Position numbers and translations under genes: made by a program
Shown here: positions 53,959 to 64,000 of the stretch, one piece after another
Numbering within the stretch: the stretch's first letter is position 1
Layout of the letters: each line of letters opens with the position of its first letter
From: Diadophis punctatus similis
Taxonomy: Eukaryota > Chordata > Lepidosauria > Squamata > Dipsadidae
Length of the DNA: 64,000 nucleotides
Assembly: GCA_023053685.1 (NCBI GenBank)
Contig: JALIGW010000032.1
Span: 6,267,720 to 6,331,719 of the forward strand
Direction of reading: 5' to 3'
Notes under the pieces: model-generated
What the model was told of the DNA's origin: nothing
The model's input: only the letters and a program-made list of their open reading frames with translations
The model's database searches: none

Positions 53959-55855
53959 CGGGGGGGGCGAAGAACCCTTGCAGGGTAGAGCTGAGGAATT
54001 TTCCCAGTTCCTGGCGGATAAAATCACTCAGATTCGGACAGACCTGGACTCCATTTGGACAGGGCAGGCCGAGATGACAGGGGCGAGTCTTAGTCCTGTT
54101 ATTTGGGAGGAGTTTGAGCCTATCACTCCTGAGGATGTGGACAAGGCCATAGGAGCGATGAGCGCCTCCACTTGTTTATTGGACCCGTGTCCCTCCTGGC
54201 TGGTTTCGGCCAGCAGGGAGGTGACACGCGGCTGGCTCCAGGCTGTTGTGATCGCATCTTTGAGAGAGGGGTCCGTCCCGCAGCCCTTAAAAGCTGCGGT
54301 GGTGAGGCCCCTCCTCAAGAAGCCTTCCCTGGACCCAGCGGATTTAAAGAACTTCCGTCCAGTCTCCAACTTACCCTTCTTGGGTAAAGTTGTAGAGAAA
54401 GTGGTGTCGCTCCAACTCCTGCGGCTATTGGAGGATACTGATTATCTGGATCCCTTTCAATCGGGTTTCAGGCGCGGCTACAGTACGGAGACTGCTTTGG
54501 TCGCACTGATGGATGATCTCTGGCGAGCACGGGATGGGGGTCATTCCTCCATCCTGGTGTTACTTGACCTCTCAGCGGCTTTCGATACCATCGACCATGG
54601 TATCCTTCTGCGTCGTCTTGGGGAGGTGGGAGTGGGAGGCACTGTTTTACGGTGGTTCTCCTCCTACCTCTCTGACAGGACGCAGTCGGTGTTGACAGGA
54701 GGGCAGAGGTCGGCCCCTAGGCCCCTGGTTTGTGGGGTGCCACAGGGTTCGGTCCTCTCGCCCATCCTGTTTAACATTTACATGAAACCGCTGGGTGAGA
54801 TCATCCGACGACACGGGGTGAGGTATCAGCAGTATGCTGACGATACCCAGTTGTACATCTCCACCCCGTGTCAGTTCAGTGAAGCAGTTGATGTAATGTG
54901 CCGCTGCCTGGACGATGTGAGGGTCTGGATGGGAGTGAACAGACTCAGGCTCAACCCAGACAAGACTGAGTGGCTCTGGATTTTGCCTCCCAAGGATTAT
55001 GTCAACTGTCCCTCCTTGGTTCTCGGGGGAGAAAAATTGACTCCCTCGGAACAGGTCCGCAATTTGGGTGTCCTCCTAGATCCACAGCTAAAATTGGAGC
55101 AACATCTTTCAGCTGTGGCTAGGGGGACCTTTGCACAGATTCGTCTTGTGCACCAATTGCGACCTTACTTGGAGAGGGAGGCTTTGCTCACAGTCACTCA
55201 TGCCCTTGTCACCTCACGGCTAGACTACTGTAACGCGCTCTACATGGGGCTACCCTCAAAGAGCATCCGGAGACTCCAACTGGTACAGAATGCAGCTGCG
55301 CGAGCTGTAGTGGGTGTACCGAGATACACCCACGTAACACCTATTCTTCGCCAGCTGCATTGGCTGCCAATTAGTCTCCGGTCGCAATTTAAGGTGTTGG
55401 TCGTTACCTTTAAAGCCCTACATGGCTCAGGGCCAGGTTACCTTCGGGACCGCATCCTACCACATACCTCCCTACGACCGGTTAGGTCCCATAGAGAGGG
55501 CCTCCTCCGGGTCCCATCGGCCAAACAATGTCGGTTGGTGGGGCCACGGGGGAGGGCCTTCTCTGTGGGAGCCCCGTCCCTCTGGAACCAACTCCCACCA
55601 GAGATCCGGACTATCCCCACCCTGCTGGCCTTCCGTAAAGCCATAAAAACTTGGCTCTTCCGGCAGGCGGGGTGAATAGGAAGATCAGATTCCCCCCTTG
55701 AATGTTGTTTTTATAATTGTTTTAACTATGCCTTTTAATTTTAAATTATGATAATTGTTTTTATTGTACGCTTCTTATTCTGTTGTACGCCGCCCTGAGT
55801 CCCACGGGATTGGGCGGCCTATAAGAACGTCTATTAAATTAAATTAAATTAAATT
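53959..55855 (+). mobile_element. 5'-truncated L2 LINE in a minisatellite
   Basis: It begins GGGGGGGCGAAGAACCC at the end of the CT tract and ends with a 3' UTR (CGCCGCCCTGAGTCCCACGG, GGGCGGCCTATAAGAACG) and an (ATTAA)n tail. The tract resumes directly afterwards with TTCTATTCTCTC. Confidence 0.9.
53961..55675 (+). CDS. L2-clade LINE reverse transcriptase ORF
   Basis: About 570 codons stay open from the L2 boundary to the stop at 55673-55675. Motifs: PLLKKPSLDPADLKNFRPVS, SGFRRGYSTETAL, LLDLSAAFDTIDHGILL, GVPQGSVLSPILFNIYM, YQQYADDTQLY (catalytic ADD), LDYCNALYMGLP and the L2-typical LHWLPISLRSQFK and FRKAIKTWLF ends. The endonuclease is absent. The frame continues by chance into the upstream minisatellite, which gives a spurious 1,026-codon ORF rich in Ser and Leu from 52595; only the part after about 53961 is protein-like. 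The element's product would have copied its RNA at the target. The open frame suggests a young copy, unlike the worn L2 remnants elsewhere. Confidence 0.85.
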
Positions 55856-56462
55856 CTATTCTCTCTCTGTGTCTCTTCTCTCTCTCTCTCTCTGCCTCCC
55901 TCTCTTCTCTCTTCTATTCTCTCTCTCTGTCTCTTTTCTCTCTTCTCTGTCTCTTTTCTCTGTGTGTGTGTGTGTCTCTTCTCTCTTCTCTCTTCTCTTC
56001 TCTCTCTGTGTCTCTTCTCTCTCTCTCTCTCTGCCTCCCTCTCTTCTCTCTTCTATTCTCTCTCTCTGTCTCTTTTCTCTCTCCTCTCTCTCTCCCTCTC
56101 TCTCTTCCTCTCTCTTCTCTCTCTCCTCTCTTCTCCCCCCTCTCTTCTCTCTCTCCCTCTCTTTTCTCTCTTCTCTCTCCTCTTTTCTCTCTTCTCTGTG
56201 TTCTCTCTCCCTCCCTCTCTCCTCTCTTCTCTCTCTCTTCTCTGTTCTCTCTTCTGTTCTCTCTCTCCCCCTCTCCCTTTTCTCCTTTCTCCCTCTTCTC
56301 TGTTCTCTCTCTTCCCCTCCCTCTCCTCCCCCTCCCTTCCTCTCTCTCTTCTCTCTCCCTCTCTTCTCTCTTTGTGTTCTCTCTCTCCCTGTCTCTCTCC
56401 CTCCCTCTCCCTCCCCCTCTCCCTCCCTCCCTCCCTCCCTCTCCTCTCTCTCTTCTCTGTCT

Positions 56463-56552
<90 letters not shown>

Positions 56553-56565
56553 GTGGGCCACCTCC
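55856..56565. repeat. Pyrimidine-rich minisatellite, right part
   Basis: Continues the left part, with a GTGTGTGTGT block at about 55961, and ends in a pure (CT)n run (about 56470-56544). Confidence 0.9.
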
Positions 56566-56984
56566 TTGCTGAAAGTAGCGCAGCCTCCCCTCTCTTCGGA
56601 GCCCCCTTCTCTCCGCTTCCTCCACCACCCATCACCATCCAGGTGAGGAGATCATAAGTGGGTGGAAAAGTATAACAGGCACACTTGCCTCTTTCACTCC
56701 TCCTTTGAATGTGGGGCTAAGGGGCTGTCTAATGGAGAGGAAGGAGGCCTGGCCCCACTACTGCTGGGAGTTTGGGGCATGGATGTTGCTGCTGCTGTGG
56801 GCACCTGCTGGCACAAGCCTTGCCTGACCCCCTTTTTGCCCATCGCTGCTTTTTGTGAATGGAGTTCAGGGCGCGCCTACAACGCGATGCCCAACTGGCA
56901 GCCTTCCAGCACAGCTTTGGCTTAATCTGATCAGGAGGGTCATCTCGCTGTTGTTGGAACAATACTACTAGGCAGATCTCTTGG
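56566..56984. other. Unassigned interval
   Basis: No recognised repeat or coding signal. Confidence 0.35.
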
Positions 56985-57430
56985 TGTTGTAGAATGAATC
57001 AGGACACTAAGCAAGCACTTGTACAGAAGGAAAGGTTTATTAAATGCGCAGGTTCAAAGCAAAGACAAAGGCCTGAACCCTGAACACCAGTCAGGGACAG
57101 ATTCTTATACACTGGTTTACGTATGTATTTCCTATGCCCATTTATGGTATACAATGAGGTAAACTTATCTTAAAATAATATAAGGAACTGGGAACAGACA
57201 GTTAAGCATATAGGACATATAAGCACAGATGTTTCCCTGCTGTGGTTTATCCTTGACATTTGTTTTTGAGGAACAATACAACGGTTCTCATAATACTGTA
57301 GACATAGCAAAACTCCCTTTCTCATGGTCAGCATATCTAGAAGGATACATATATTAATTAGAGCTGACAGGGCAGTTCCTTTCTACTGAACTAATGGATA
57401 TTGAGATACGTGTTTACGTGCCTTGTAACA
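56985..57430 (-). mobile_element. Solo retroviral LTR
   Basis: On the minus strand the 446-bp element begins TGTTACAAGG and ends CTACAACA, so it has TG...CA ends. It contains a TATA-like GTATAAGAAT (about 57100) and an AATAAA signal (about 57037) spaced as in a vertebrate retroviral LTR. No gag, pol or env sequence adjoins it. The flanking tetramers TTGG and TTGT match at three of four bases. Confidence 0.65.
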
Positions 57431-57749
57431 TTGTCCAGACTTTGTCAGGCCTGGCTTCTGGCTTTGGGGCTTAATAGATTGTGGCCCCTACTTCATTGGG
57501 AGGCTGGCATAGCAATGGCAACCCAGCACTCTAGCCATCTTTGAACCAGGGATGCCAGGAGAAGCACCCTGTCTGGGCAGTCCTCACTCTGAATGGAGGG
57601 CCCGGCCCAGGGTGGGCAGGAAGAGGCAGGAGAAGAGGGCTGCCTTGGCAGACTCAGAGGGCGGCAGCAGGATCAGCCCCAAAGACGTATTTCTGCCCTG
57701 TCAAGTCTAGGACCAGGATGGTCTCTAAGAAAGGAAAATGTCTGTAGGG
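57431..57749. other. Unassigned interval
   Basis: No recognised feature. Confidence 0.35.
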
Positions 57750-57905
57750 TTGAAATGAGGGCTCCTTGGTGCTCTCTGAACTTGGTGGTTTTCTTGCAGA
57801 CGTTTCATCACCCAACTAGGGAACATCATCATCACTGGTGATGCTGCCTAGTTTGGGTCATGAAACGTCTGCAAGAAAGCAACCGAGCTCAGAGAGCCCC
57901 TAAAG
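57750..57905. repeat. Interspersed repeat, inverted pair without microsatellite
   Basis: GCTCTCTGAACTTGGTGG ... TCATCACCCAACTAGGGAAC, then TGCCTAGTTTGGGTCATG and GCTCAGAGAGCC. Fourth locus of the family at 10975; here there is no triplet run. Confidence 0.8.
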
Positions 57906-59184
57906 GGCCCCTAAAGAAGGTCTCTGGACTGAGCCTGGGGCTGGAGGGGCCTCTGAAGGAGGGAGGGGGACCTCTCAGCCTAGGGCACCCCATGGAGGAA
58001 GAGTCTGTTCCTTGCAGGGGAGGCTGCACCCTCAGACAACACCTGCTTCCTGCACCTTTCTGTCCCACCAAAAGGCTCCCAGTGGTGGCTGTGGCTTCTG
58101 GGCAGTGGCATCTCCTCAGGGTCTGCCTCAAGCATCTGACGGAGGGAAGGGAGGCAGCCGTGGCTCCAGTCATCTCTGTTAGCGCTCTGATTTTAATTCA
58201 GCTTTTAGGGGATTGGTACTCAAAGGCAGGCCCAGGTGTCCATTTCACGCTCTCCAACTTCTACATCTTGGCACGTTTAGCACCCTGCATGACATCTGCA
58301 AGTCAGGTTTCTTCCTTGTTCACCGAATGAGTCACCTGTAGTTTCTCCTCAGGGATTGCAGCCATCAAAAAAAAAAAACCCCACTGAACATCATGGCACC
58401 GGCTTTGGGCACACACAGAACTCCTCTCTATCAGCAGGTGGAGGGGGAGGCCAGCTCCTTCCTTCCTCCGAGAGGCTGGTTCACGTGGCAGCCCTGGCAT
58501 CCCATGGGTGCCCCAGACCAAGGCCCACTTGACTTGCAATGAGAGATTTCTGGATTCCGAACCTTTCAAATGGGTTTGAACCCCATTCTCAGCTGCCAGA
58601 ATATTGTGCCATAAGAGACTGGCCCTTATGAGCAAAGAGAAGGGGCCCCTTGGCCGATGGCACAGCAGTGGCACTGGGCAGGACAGCCCCTGTGACTCAG
58701 CTGGCCATGTCAAGTCCAGGAAGGTCCATTGTCAACCAGCAAGAGAAGGGATGTTTTTAGCAGTGTTTCATGGAGCTCACCTGCCAAATCGTAGAGGTGG
58801 GATTCTGGGTTTCCCTGGCAACCAGAGAGAGAGAGAGAGAGAGCCAATTGCACCCAAATACAGTGCAGTTAGCAAAGCAGGAGGGGGGGCAGAGAATGCC
58901 AAATGAGGGAGGGGCCTGAAGGAGCAGCTTGTGCAAGTTCTTGGCGTGACTGCAAATGAGCTGAGCATCCCCAGGATAAATTGCTTATGGGATGGGCAGG
59001 GGAAGCAGCATGGTGGTGTGTATCTACACAAATGTGTGTGGGAATTGGGTAAAGGCCTGAGTGCATGAAGAAAAAAGTTAGCATGGATTGGATCAAAAGT
59101 GCAGGGGGTGAGAAGATCAAACAGGGTTGTGACCAGTGTGCACTCATCTGCAAAAGCAGGTGTGGGAAATGTTTGCATAGTAAA
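57906..59184. other. Unassigned interval
   Basis: Contains an A12 run near 58367 and a (GA)n run at 58822-58843. Overlapping frames, including 58777-59622 on the minus strand that reads through a CR1, are not supportable. Confidence 0.35.
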
Positions 59185-59375
59185 AATACCAACAATTAAC
59201 CAGCGGAACTGCTTCCCTCCAGAAGTTGTGGGTGCTCCATCACTGGAGGTTTTTAAGAAGAAACTGGACAGCCATTTGTCTGGAATGTCTGGTAGAGGGT
59301 CTCTCCTATTTGGACAGAGGGTTGGACTAGATGACCTCCAGGGTCCCTTCCAGCTCTGTGATTCTGTTATCTCCT
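59185..59375 (+). mobile_element. CR1 3' end
   Basis: AATTAACCAGCGGAACTGC, GTTGTGGGTGCTCCATCAC and GGTTGGACTAGATGACCTCC. Confidence 0.9.
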
Positions 59376-59647
59376 CCTCACCAGGAAAAGAGAAAAATGA
59401 GAGAATCGGGATCAACGTCCAGACAGACGATCGCTGGCCTGTATTCTTCAGTTCTGCCCTGTCTGGAGTTTGATCCTGGTCAATTATTCCCATGAAAATG
59501 CCGTTTTTTATGACTTCATTTTGGGGGTCTTGGCTGCGGTCATGGGGCTCGTAATCCAGAGAGGCCAGGCTAGAGAAAGCTGCCGGAGGACGAATCTTTG
59601 ACACTTTCTCCTGGTTCACCACCGTCTCCAGGTTAGGTGGGAAAAAC

Positions 59648-59782
59648 CTCTAGACCAGAGGTCTTCAAACTTGGCAACTTTAAGACTGGTGGACTTCAAC
59701 TTCCAGAATTTGGCTGGAGAATTCTGGGAGTTGAAGTCCACCAGTCTTAAAGTTGCCAAGTTTGGGGACCCCTGCTCTAGAC
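59648..59782. mobile_element. Foldback hAT-like element, 119 bp, perfect duplication
   Basis: The element (59656-59774) starts CAGAGGTCTTCAAACTTGG and ends CCAAGTTTGGGGACCCCTG, palindromic across its length. CTCTAGAC flanks it at 59648-59655 and 59775-59782. This copy fixes the ends of the foldback family seen throughout the window. Confidence 0.9.
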
Positions 59783-60058
59783 CTTAAATCCTCACATTCT
59801 TGTAAATGTCTTTCTATGGAGATTCCCACAGGACCGGCTGTTTCACATCCTTGAATGAATCCCGGGGGATATCTGGAACCATTGGCACCACTGCAAAAGA
59901 CATTTCAGGTTGATTGGGTGGGGTGGAGGGACAGACTGAGTCTAACAAATTATATTAAAGTGCATAATCTTTTGTGAGCTGATGCTGACATAAGCTTATG
60001 CCTTTTAATACAATTTGCTCTTTGGAAAAGGTTTTCCAGATTAAAAGATTTTTGGTTA

Positions 60059-60702
60059 CTATAGACCAGGGGTGTCAAACTCAAGCACCAGGGGCCGGAT
60101 CCGGCCTGCAGGGTGCTTAGATCTGGCCCGCGGGGCCGCCCTGGAAACAGCAAAGGACCGGCCTGCGGTGCCTCTGCCAGCAAAAACCGAGCTCGGGTGG
60201 GCCACGTGTGACACACACACCCCCAAGCTCCATTTTTGCTGACAGAGGGCTAGCAAAACAAACTAAAAACAAAACAAAAGGGGAAATGTTTCCTCTTTTG
60301 CATTTGATCATGCAAGGAGAGACAGGAAAGGAGAAAGGGAAAGAGGAAAGAAAAGGAAGGGAAGATGGGAAGAGAGCAAGGAAGGAAAAAGAAGGAAAGG
60401 GGAAGGAAGAAGAAAGGAGAATGAATAGGGAAGGAAAAAGAGGAAGGAAGGAAGGAAGGAAGGAAGGAAGGAAGGAAGGAAGGAAGGAAGGAAGGAAGGA
60501 AGGAAGGAAGGAAGGAAGGAGATTATAATGAGAGTGAAGGAGGGTCTGAGGGATGTCCTGTGTTAGCACTTGGCCACCACAGGTGCTCCCGACATGAGTG
60601 ACATCAAACTGGCCATGCCCCCCCTGGCCACGCCCCCCCAAGGTCAAACACAACCCTGATGCAGCCCTCAATGAAATCAAGTTTGACAGCCCTGCTATAG
60701 AC
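60059..60702. mobile_element. hAT-like element, 628 bp, with internal (GGAA)n
   Basis: The element (60067-60694) starts CAGGGGTGTCAAACTC and ends AAGTTTGACAGCCCTG. A perfect 8-bp duplication CTATAGAC lies at 60059-60066 and 60695-60702. Inside is a GA-rich tract (60310-60440) leading to (GGAA)n at about 60440-60519. No transposase. Confidence 0.9.
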
Positions 60703-60741
60703 TAACACCACTCATCTCCTAGATATGTAGATCTCCTACAT

Positions 60742-60832
60742 ATGTCCAATGTTGGTGATTTTAAGACTTGTGGACTTCAACTCCCAGAATTCCCCAGCCA
60801 GCCACGGGTCTTAAAGTCGCCAAGGTTGGAGC
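60742..60832. repeat. Foldback element
   Basis: CCAATGTTGGTGATTTTAAG ... GTCTTAAAGTCGCCAAGG, family of 17405, right terminus worn. Confidence 0.75.
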
Positions 60833-61254
60833 GCCCTATTCTAGAGCGTCTTCAGGTTGATGACTCTCTGAGCAGCCCTATAAATTCCCTCATGATTCTC
60901 AAGACCAAAGCTGAGCGTATAAAACGAATGAATGTGACAGATGGCAGGAGAGAAACCATCTATTTGCTATCAGCTATGAAATACTGTGGGACATTGTGTT
61001 GGCTAAAGGCTCGCTCATTGTGCTGAAGAATACACAAAGCAGGGATTCGGCCAATTTCTCCATAAACTATGCAACTGGGTCACATTGATATCCTTTGGTT
61101 AGCATAAAATTGCCTCCACTTCTATTTTTGCCCACTAAGGCAACCTCAGACTATGGATGGGGAAGGAGATGATCTTGATTTTACACTTTCTAGTCATGGA
61201 AACCGTATGGTTTATTTTATTTTTTTCTTGAACTCACCAATCTCCAGGGTAACA
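60833..61254. other. Unassigned interval
   Basis: AT-rich, no recognised feature. Confidence 0.35.
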
Positions 61255-61735
61255 TCAGAATACAGAATAAACAGAGTTGGAAGAGACCTTGGAGGTCTTC
61301 TAATCCAACCTCCTGCTCAAGCAGGAGATCCTATACCATTTCAGACAAATGGTTGTCCAGTCTTTCTCCAGTGTTGGAGCACCCATGATTTCTGGTGGCA
61401 AGCAGTTCCACTGTTTAATTGTCTTCACTGTTAAGAAGCTTCTCCTTAATTCCAGGTTGCTTCTCTCCTGGGTTAGTTTCCATCCATTGTTTCTTGTCCT
61501 GCCTTCAGGTGCTTTAGAGAATAGCTTGACCCCCTCTTCTCTGTGGAAGCCCCTCAAAAACTGGAACCCTGCTATCCTGTCCCCCCTAGTCCTTCTTTTC
61601 TCTAGACTAGCCATACCCAATTCCTGCAACCCTTCTTCCTTTGTTTTTGTCTCCAGTCCCCTAATCATCTTTGTTGCTCTTCTCTGCACTCTTTCCAGAG
61701 TCTCAACATCTTTTTTATAACGTAGTGACCAAAAC
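61255..61735 (-). mobile_element. CR1 3' end
   Basis: AACAGAGTTGGAAGAGACC through TTTCCAGAGTCTCAACATC, a well-preserved antisense CR1 of about 480 bp. Confidence 0.9.
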
Positions 61736-61739
61736 TGGA

Positions 61740-62205
61740 AGCAGTATTCCAGATGTCATCCTGAAACCAAATCTGATTTTTTTTTTTAGCTTTCTCCAAT
61801 TTTTCAGCATGAGACTTCAGCCAAATGCAGTCCCTGCAGTTTGAATTATGAGCATGCTCATTTCCTTCACCACCTTTCTTGGTCTTCCCAAAATATTCTC
61901 TGCTAGTGGAGTTCCCTGTTTCAGAGCCAGGATTGATGGAGGGAAGAGGAAAGAGTTGAGCAGGATGATGGGCTTCTTTCTTGTGCCATAAGGGCAGCCT
62001 GATGACCGGATTCAGGAGGTGAAGGACGTCAAGAGCAGCTGCTCAGTGAAGATGCTGAAACGAGAGACAGCAGCATTATGATTATTTGGGCTTCATGTCT
62101 TCCTTAGAAGAGAGAAGGTGGAATGCCTTCCTTCCTTCAATTCAAGTTCATCACTCTCAGTTCGGTTCCCTGAAATGATGCCGTTCTTGAAGGGCGTTTG
62201 TGTGT
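61740..62205. other. Unassigned interval
   Basis: No recognised feature. Confidence 0.35.
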
Positions 62206-62425
62206 GTCTCTTGACCTCACCCCATTCCTAAGAGGTCGGTAAGGGGCGTGCATAAGCGCACAATCGTGCCTACCGTTCCTGTCCTGTGGTACCCATATAT
62301 TCATACCTCTTTTACTCTTATTCATGCTTGTAATATTACATATATATTCAATCATGTTTTACTGTTTGTATTTTGCTTATAATCATATATGCTTGACAAA
62401 TAAATAAACAAACAAACAAAACAAA
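62206..62425 (+). mobile_element. CR1/Rex-type LINE 3' UTR
   Basis: TTGACCTCACCCCATTCC, GTAAGGGGCGTGCATAAGCG and an (AAAC)n tail match the end of the 25.7-kb LINE. Confidence 0.85.
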
Positions 62426-63212
62426 CATTTCTTTCTCTCGCTGTCTTCATAAGACTTGGTTTCTAGCAAGCCCCTTGATCGTCCTTGATGCTCTTCTCTG
62501 AACCCACCTTCATTTCTCTGGGTCCATCTTCAGCCACGGTGTCTAGTCTGACCAAAGCAGAAGAAACGAAGAGCACAGTGGCTTCCCAAGATTTAGAGGC
62601 TGTCCTTCCCTTGGGACAACCTGGGATTGGGTCTGCCTTTTCCGCCATTCTTGGCAGTTGGCCTATATTGATGATGATGTTTGTCCATCGTATTCGAAGA
62701 GGACCTTGACATCTATCAATTGGGGGGGGGATGTCAAGACTTGCGCGTGAATTGGATTAAAGTGAGGCTATATTAAGCTTACGTTGAGTTACAATTCCAA
62801 GTCACTTTTTCAAGGATTCCTCTTCCTGGATCTCTGCGCTTGACTTGTTCCTTTGCTGCTATTCCATTCCATTTGCTTATTTTCAGCTCTTTTCTGTACC
62901 CCCTCAAGATTTTTATTCCTTCCCCCCAGTCTTCTGTCACTTTCATGCAGGGAACATCCCTTCCAAGTTATGACGGTGAAGCGTGGAAGACCAGGATTGG
63001 TCCTCAGGCCAGCCTCTTGATAAGGTCTAGGACAACTCGCCCCAGCCAGGTCACCGCGAGGACAACTCAACAAGGGATAGATAACTCAAGAAAAGGACAA
63101 GTAGATTGCAGTGGGCCTTCTCTTGCTTTTAGGTTTGAACCTTCTCCAGGTAGACGACATTCTTGAGTCTGGGGTGAGCTGCAATTCACTTGTCCCTCTT
63201 TTGAGTAATCCC
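62426..63212. other. Unassigned interval
   Basis: No recognised repeat. A short G run at 62721-62729. Confidence 0.35.
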
Positions 63213-63214
63213 AG

Positions 63215-63457
63215 GAGCTGAGATAGCGCAGTGGTTAAAAGCAGCATTGCGACCTTCAGCTGATTGCTAGTTTAGCAGTTCAGCTGTTCAAATCTCACCG
63301 GCTTAAGGTTGACTCAGCCTTCCATCCTTCTGAGGTCGGTAAAATGAGGACCCAGATTGTTGGGGGCAATATGCTGAACTCTGTAAACCGCTTAGAGAGA
63401 GCTGTAAAGCACTATGAAGCGGTATATAAGTCTAAGTGCTATTGCTATTGCTATGTT
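63215..63457 (+). mobile_element. tRNA-derived SINE, full-length copy
   Basis: GGAGCTGAGATAGCGCAGTGG (A-box side), GTTCAAATCTCACCGGC (B box), GTTGACTCAGCCTTCCATCC, GTAAACCGCTTAGAGAG and a GCTATTGCTATT tail. It is the best-preserved copy of the family seen at 15010 and 24085. Confidence 0.85.
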
Positions 63458-64000
63458 AAATTGTCCTGCAACGAGTTGTCCTCGTAGCGAGCTGGCTTCA
63501 GGAAGTTGGCCAGGGCGAGTTCTCCCATTCTGCTTGACATGGCTCTCCAATTTAAGGAATAGCTATTAATAAGTACTCTTGAAGTTTGACTTTTAAAACC
63601 AGCTATGTATCTACTTAATGTCATACCATCCACCTACATTTAAGTGCTCCTAATTAAGAGCACTAATGATGAGATAAGGTTTTTGGTTGGTTCAAAGTAT
63701 TTGGATAGTGTTCCCTAAGACTCCAATTTACAGCATTGTATTAAGGAATCTCCTAATTAAAAAAAATGAGATAAGGGTTATTTATTTATTTAATTGATTG
63801 AGGATAGATTGATTTAAAAGATCTGTCTGGTAGTCCATCTTAGGTAATTCTGAATGGCTCACAATAATGAGAAAAACAATAAATAAAGCAGTAAAAAGAG
63901 AGAAACAATAAAAGGTTGAGTGAATAAGACTCGTTCCTGACAATCCATGCCAATTTTTAGTAATCGCTGTATCATTTTAAAGGTACTTTGGAATAACCAT
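63458..64000 (-). other. Unassigned interval with an L2-like tail
   Basis: TTATTTATTTAATTGATTG at about 63780, then AATTCTGAATGGCTCACAA, resembles a worn L2 3' end (63780-63930). The remainder is AT-rich and unassigned. Confidence 0.4.

Noticed and set aside
55856..56657. 260-codon Arg/Glu-rich minus frame and Ser/Leu-rich plus frames
   Set aside because: Simple CT/GA repeat translations.
58777..59622. 281-codon minus-strand frame
   Set aside because: Runs through an antisense CR1 terminus (59185-59375) and has no domain; a chance opening.

Overview
The window looks like vertebrate nuclear DNA from a squamate reptile, most likely an advanced snake. It carries CR1, L2, L1, a Rex/CR1-like LINE and a BovB (RTE) LINE side by side. 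It also has tRNA-derived SINEs, many short hAT-like elements with 8-bp target duplications, and abundant microsatellites, including a (GATA)n array of the Bkm type known from snakes. No operons, CRISPR arrays or prokaryotic genes are present.

The main gene lies at the left end on the minus strand. A three-exon model (13403-13188, 11371-11314, 10540-1) joins in frame and encodes at least 3,604 residues of a SPATA31/FAM205-like protein. It has a short N-terminal membrane segment, a Cys-x4-Cys-x2-Cys motif, about 29 copies of a W-G-L-P helical motif in a four-unit (A-B-C-D) super-repeat, a long acidic Ser/Thr/Glu-rich stretch, and a SPATA31-like C-terminal motif. The last exon has no stop in 10.5 kb and runs off the window edge. 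This gene, and especially its register of six tandem super-repeats, is the most unusual thing here.

From about 13.4 to 49.3 kb I see no convincing host gene. The DNA is transposons, satellites and unassigned single-copy sequence. Landmarks are two copies of a ~190-bp hAT-like element (12.2 and 17.5 kb), nested palindromes (19.4-20.9 kb), an open LINE reverse transcriptase ORF (25.7-27.5 kb), the GATA/GATG satellite (37.3-38.1 kb), paired L1 tails (41.5-42.2 kb) and a BovB copy with target duplication, itself hit by another LINE (42.7-45.4 kb).

At 49.3-50.5 kb there is a CpG island with a probable non-coding first exon on the plus strand (donor at 49858/49859). The rest of the window would be its first intron or flank. 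It holds a 4-kb pyrimidine-rich minisatellite split by an L2 element with an open RT ORF (53.96-55.86 kb), a solo retroviral LTR (57.0-57.4 kb), two hAT-like elements with perfect 8-bp duplications (59.7 and 60.1 kb) and further CR1, SINE and LINE tails. Coordinates of repeat ends are by eye and may be off by several bases unless a target duplication fixes them.
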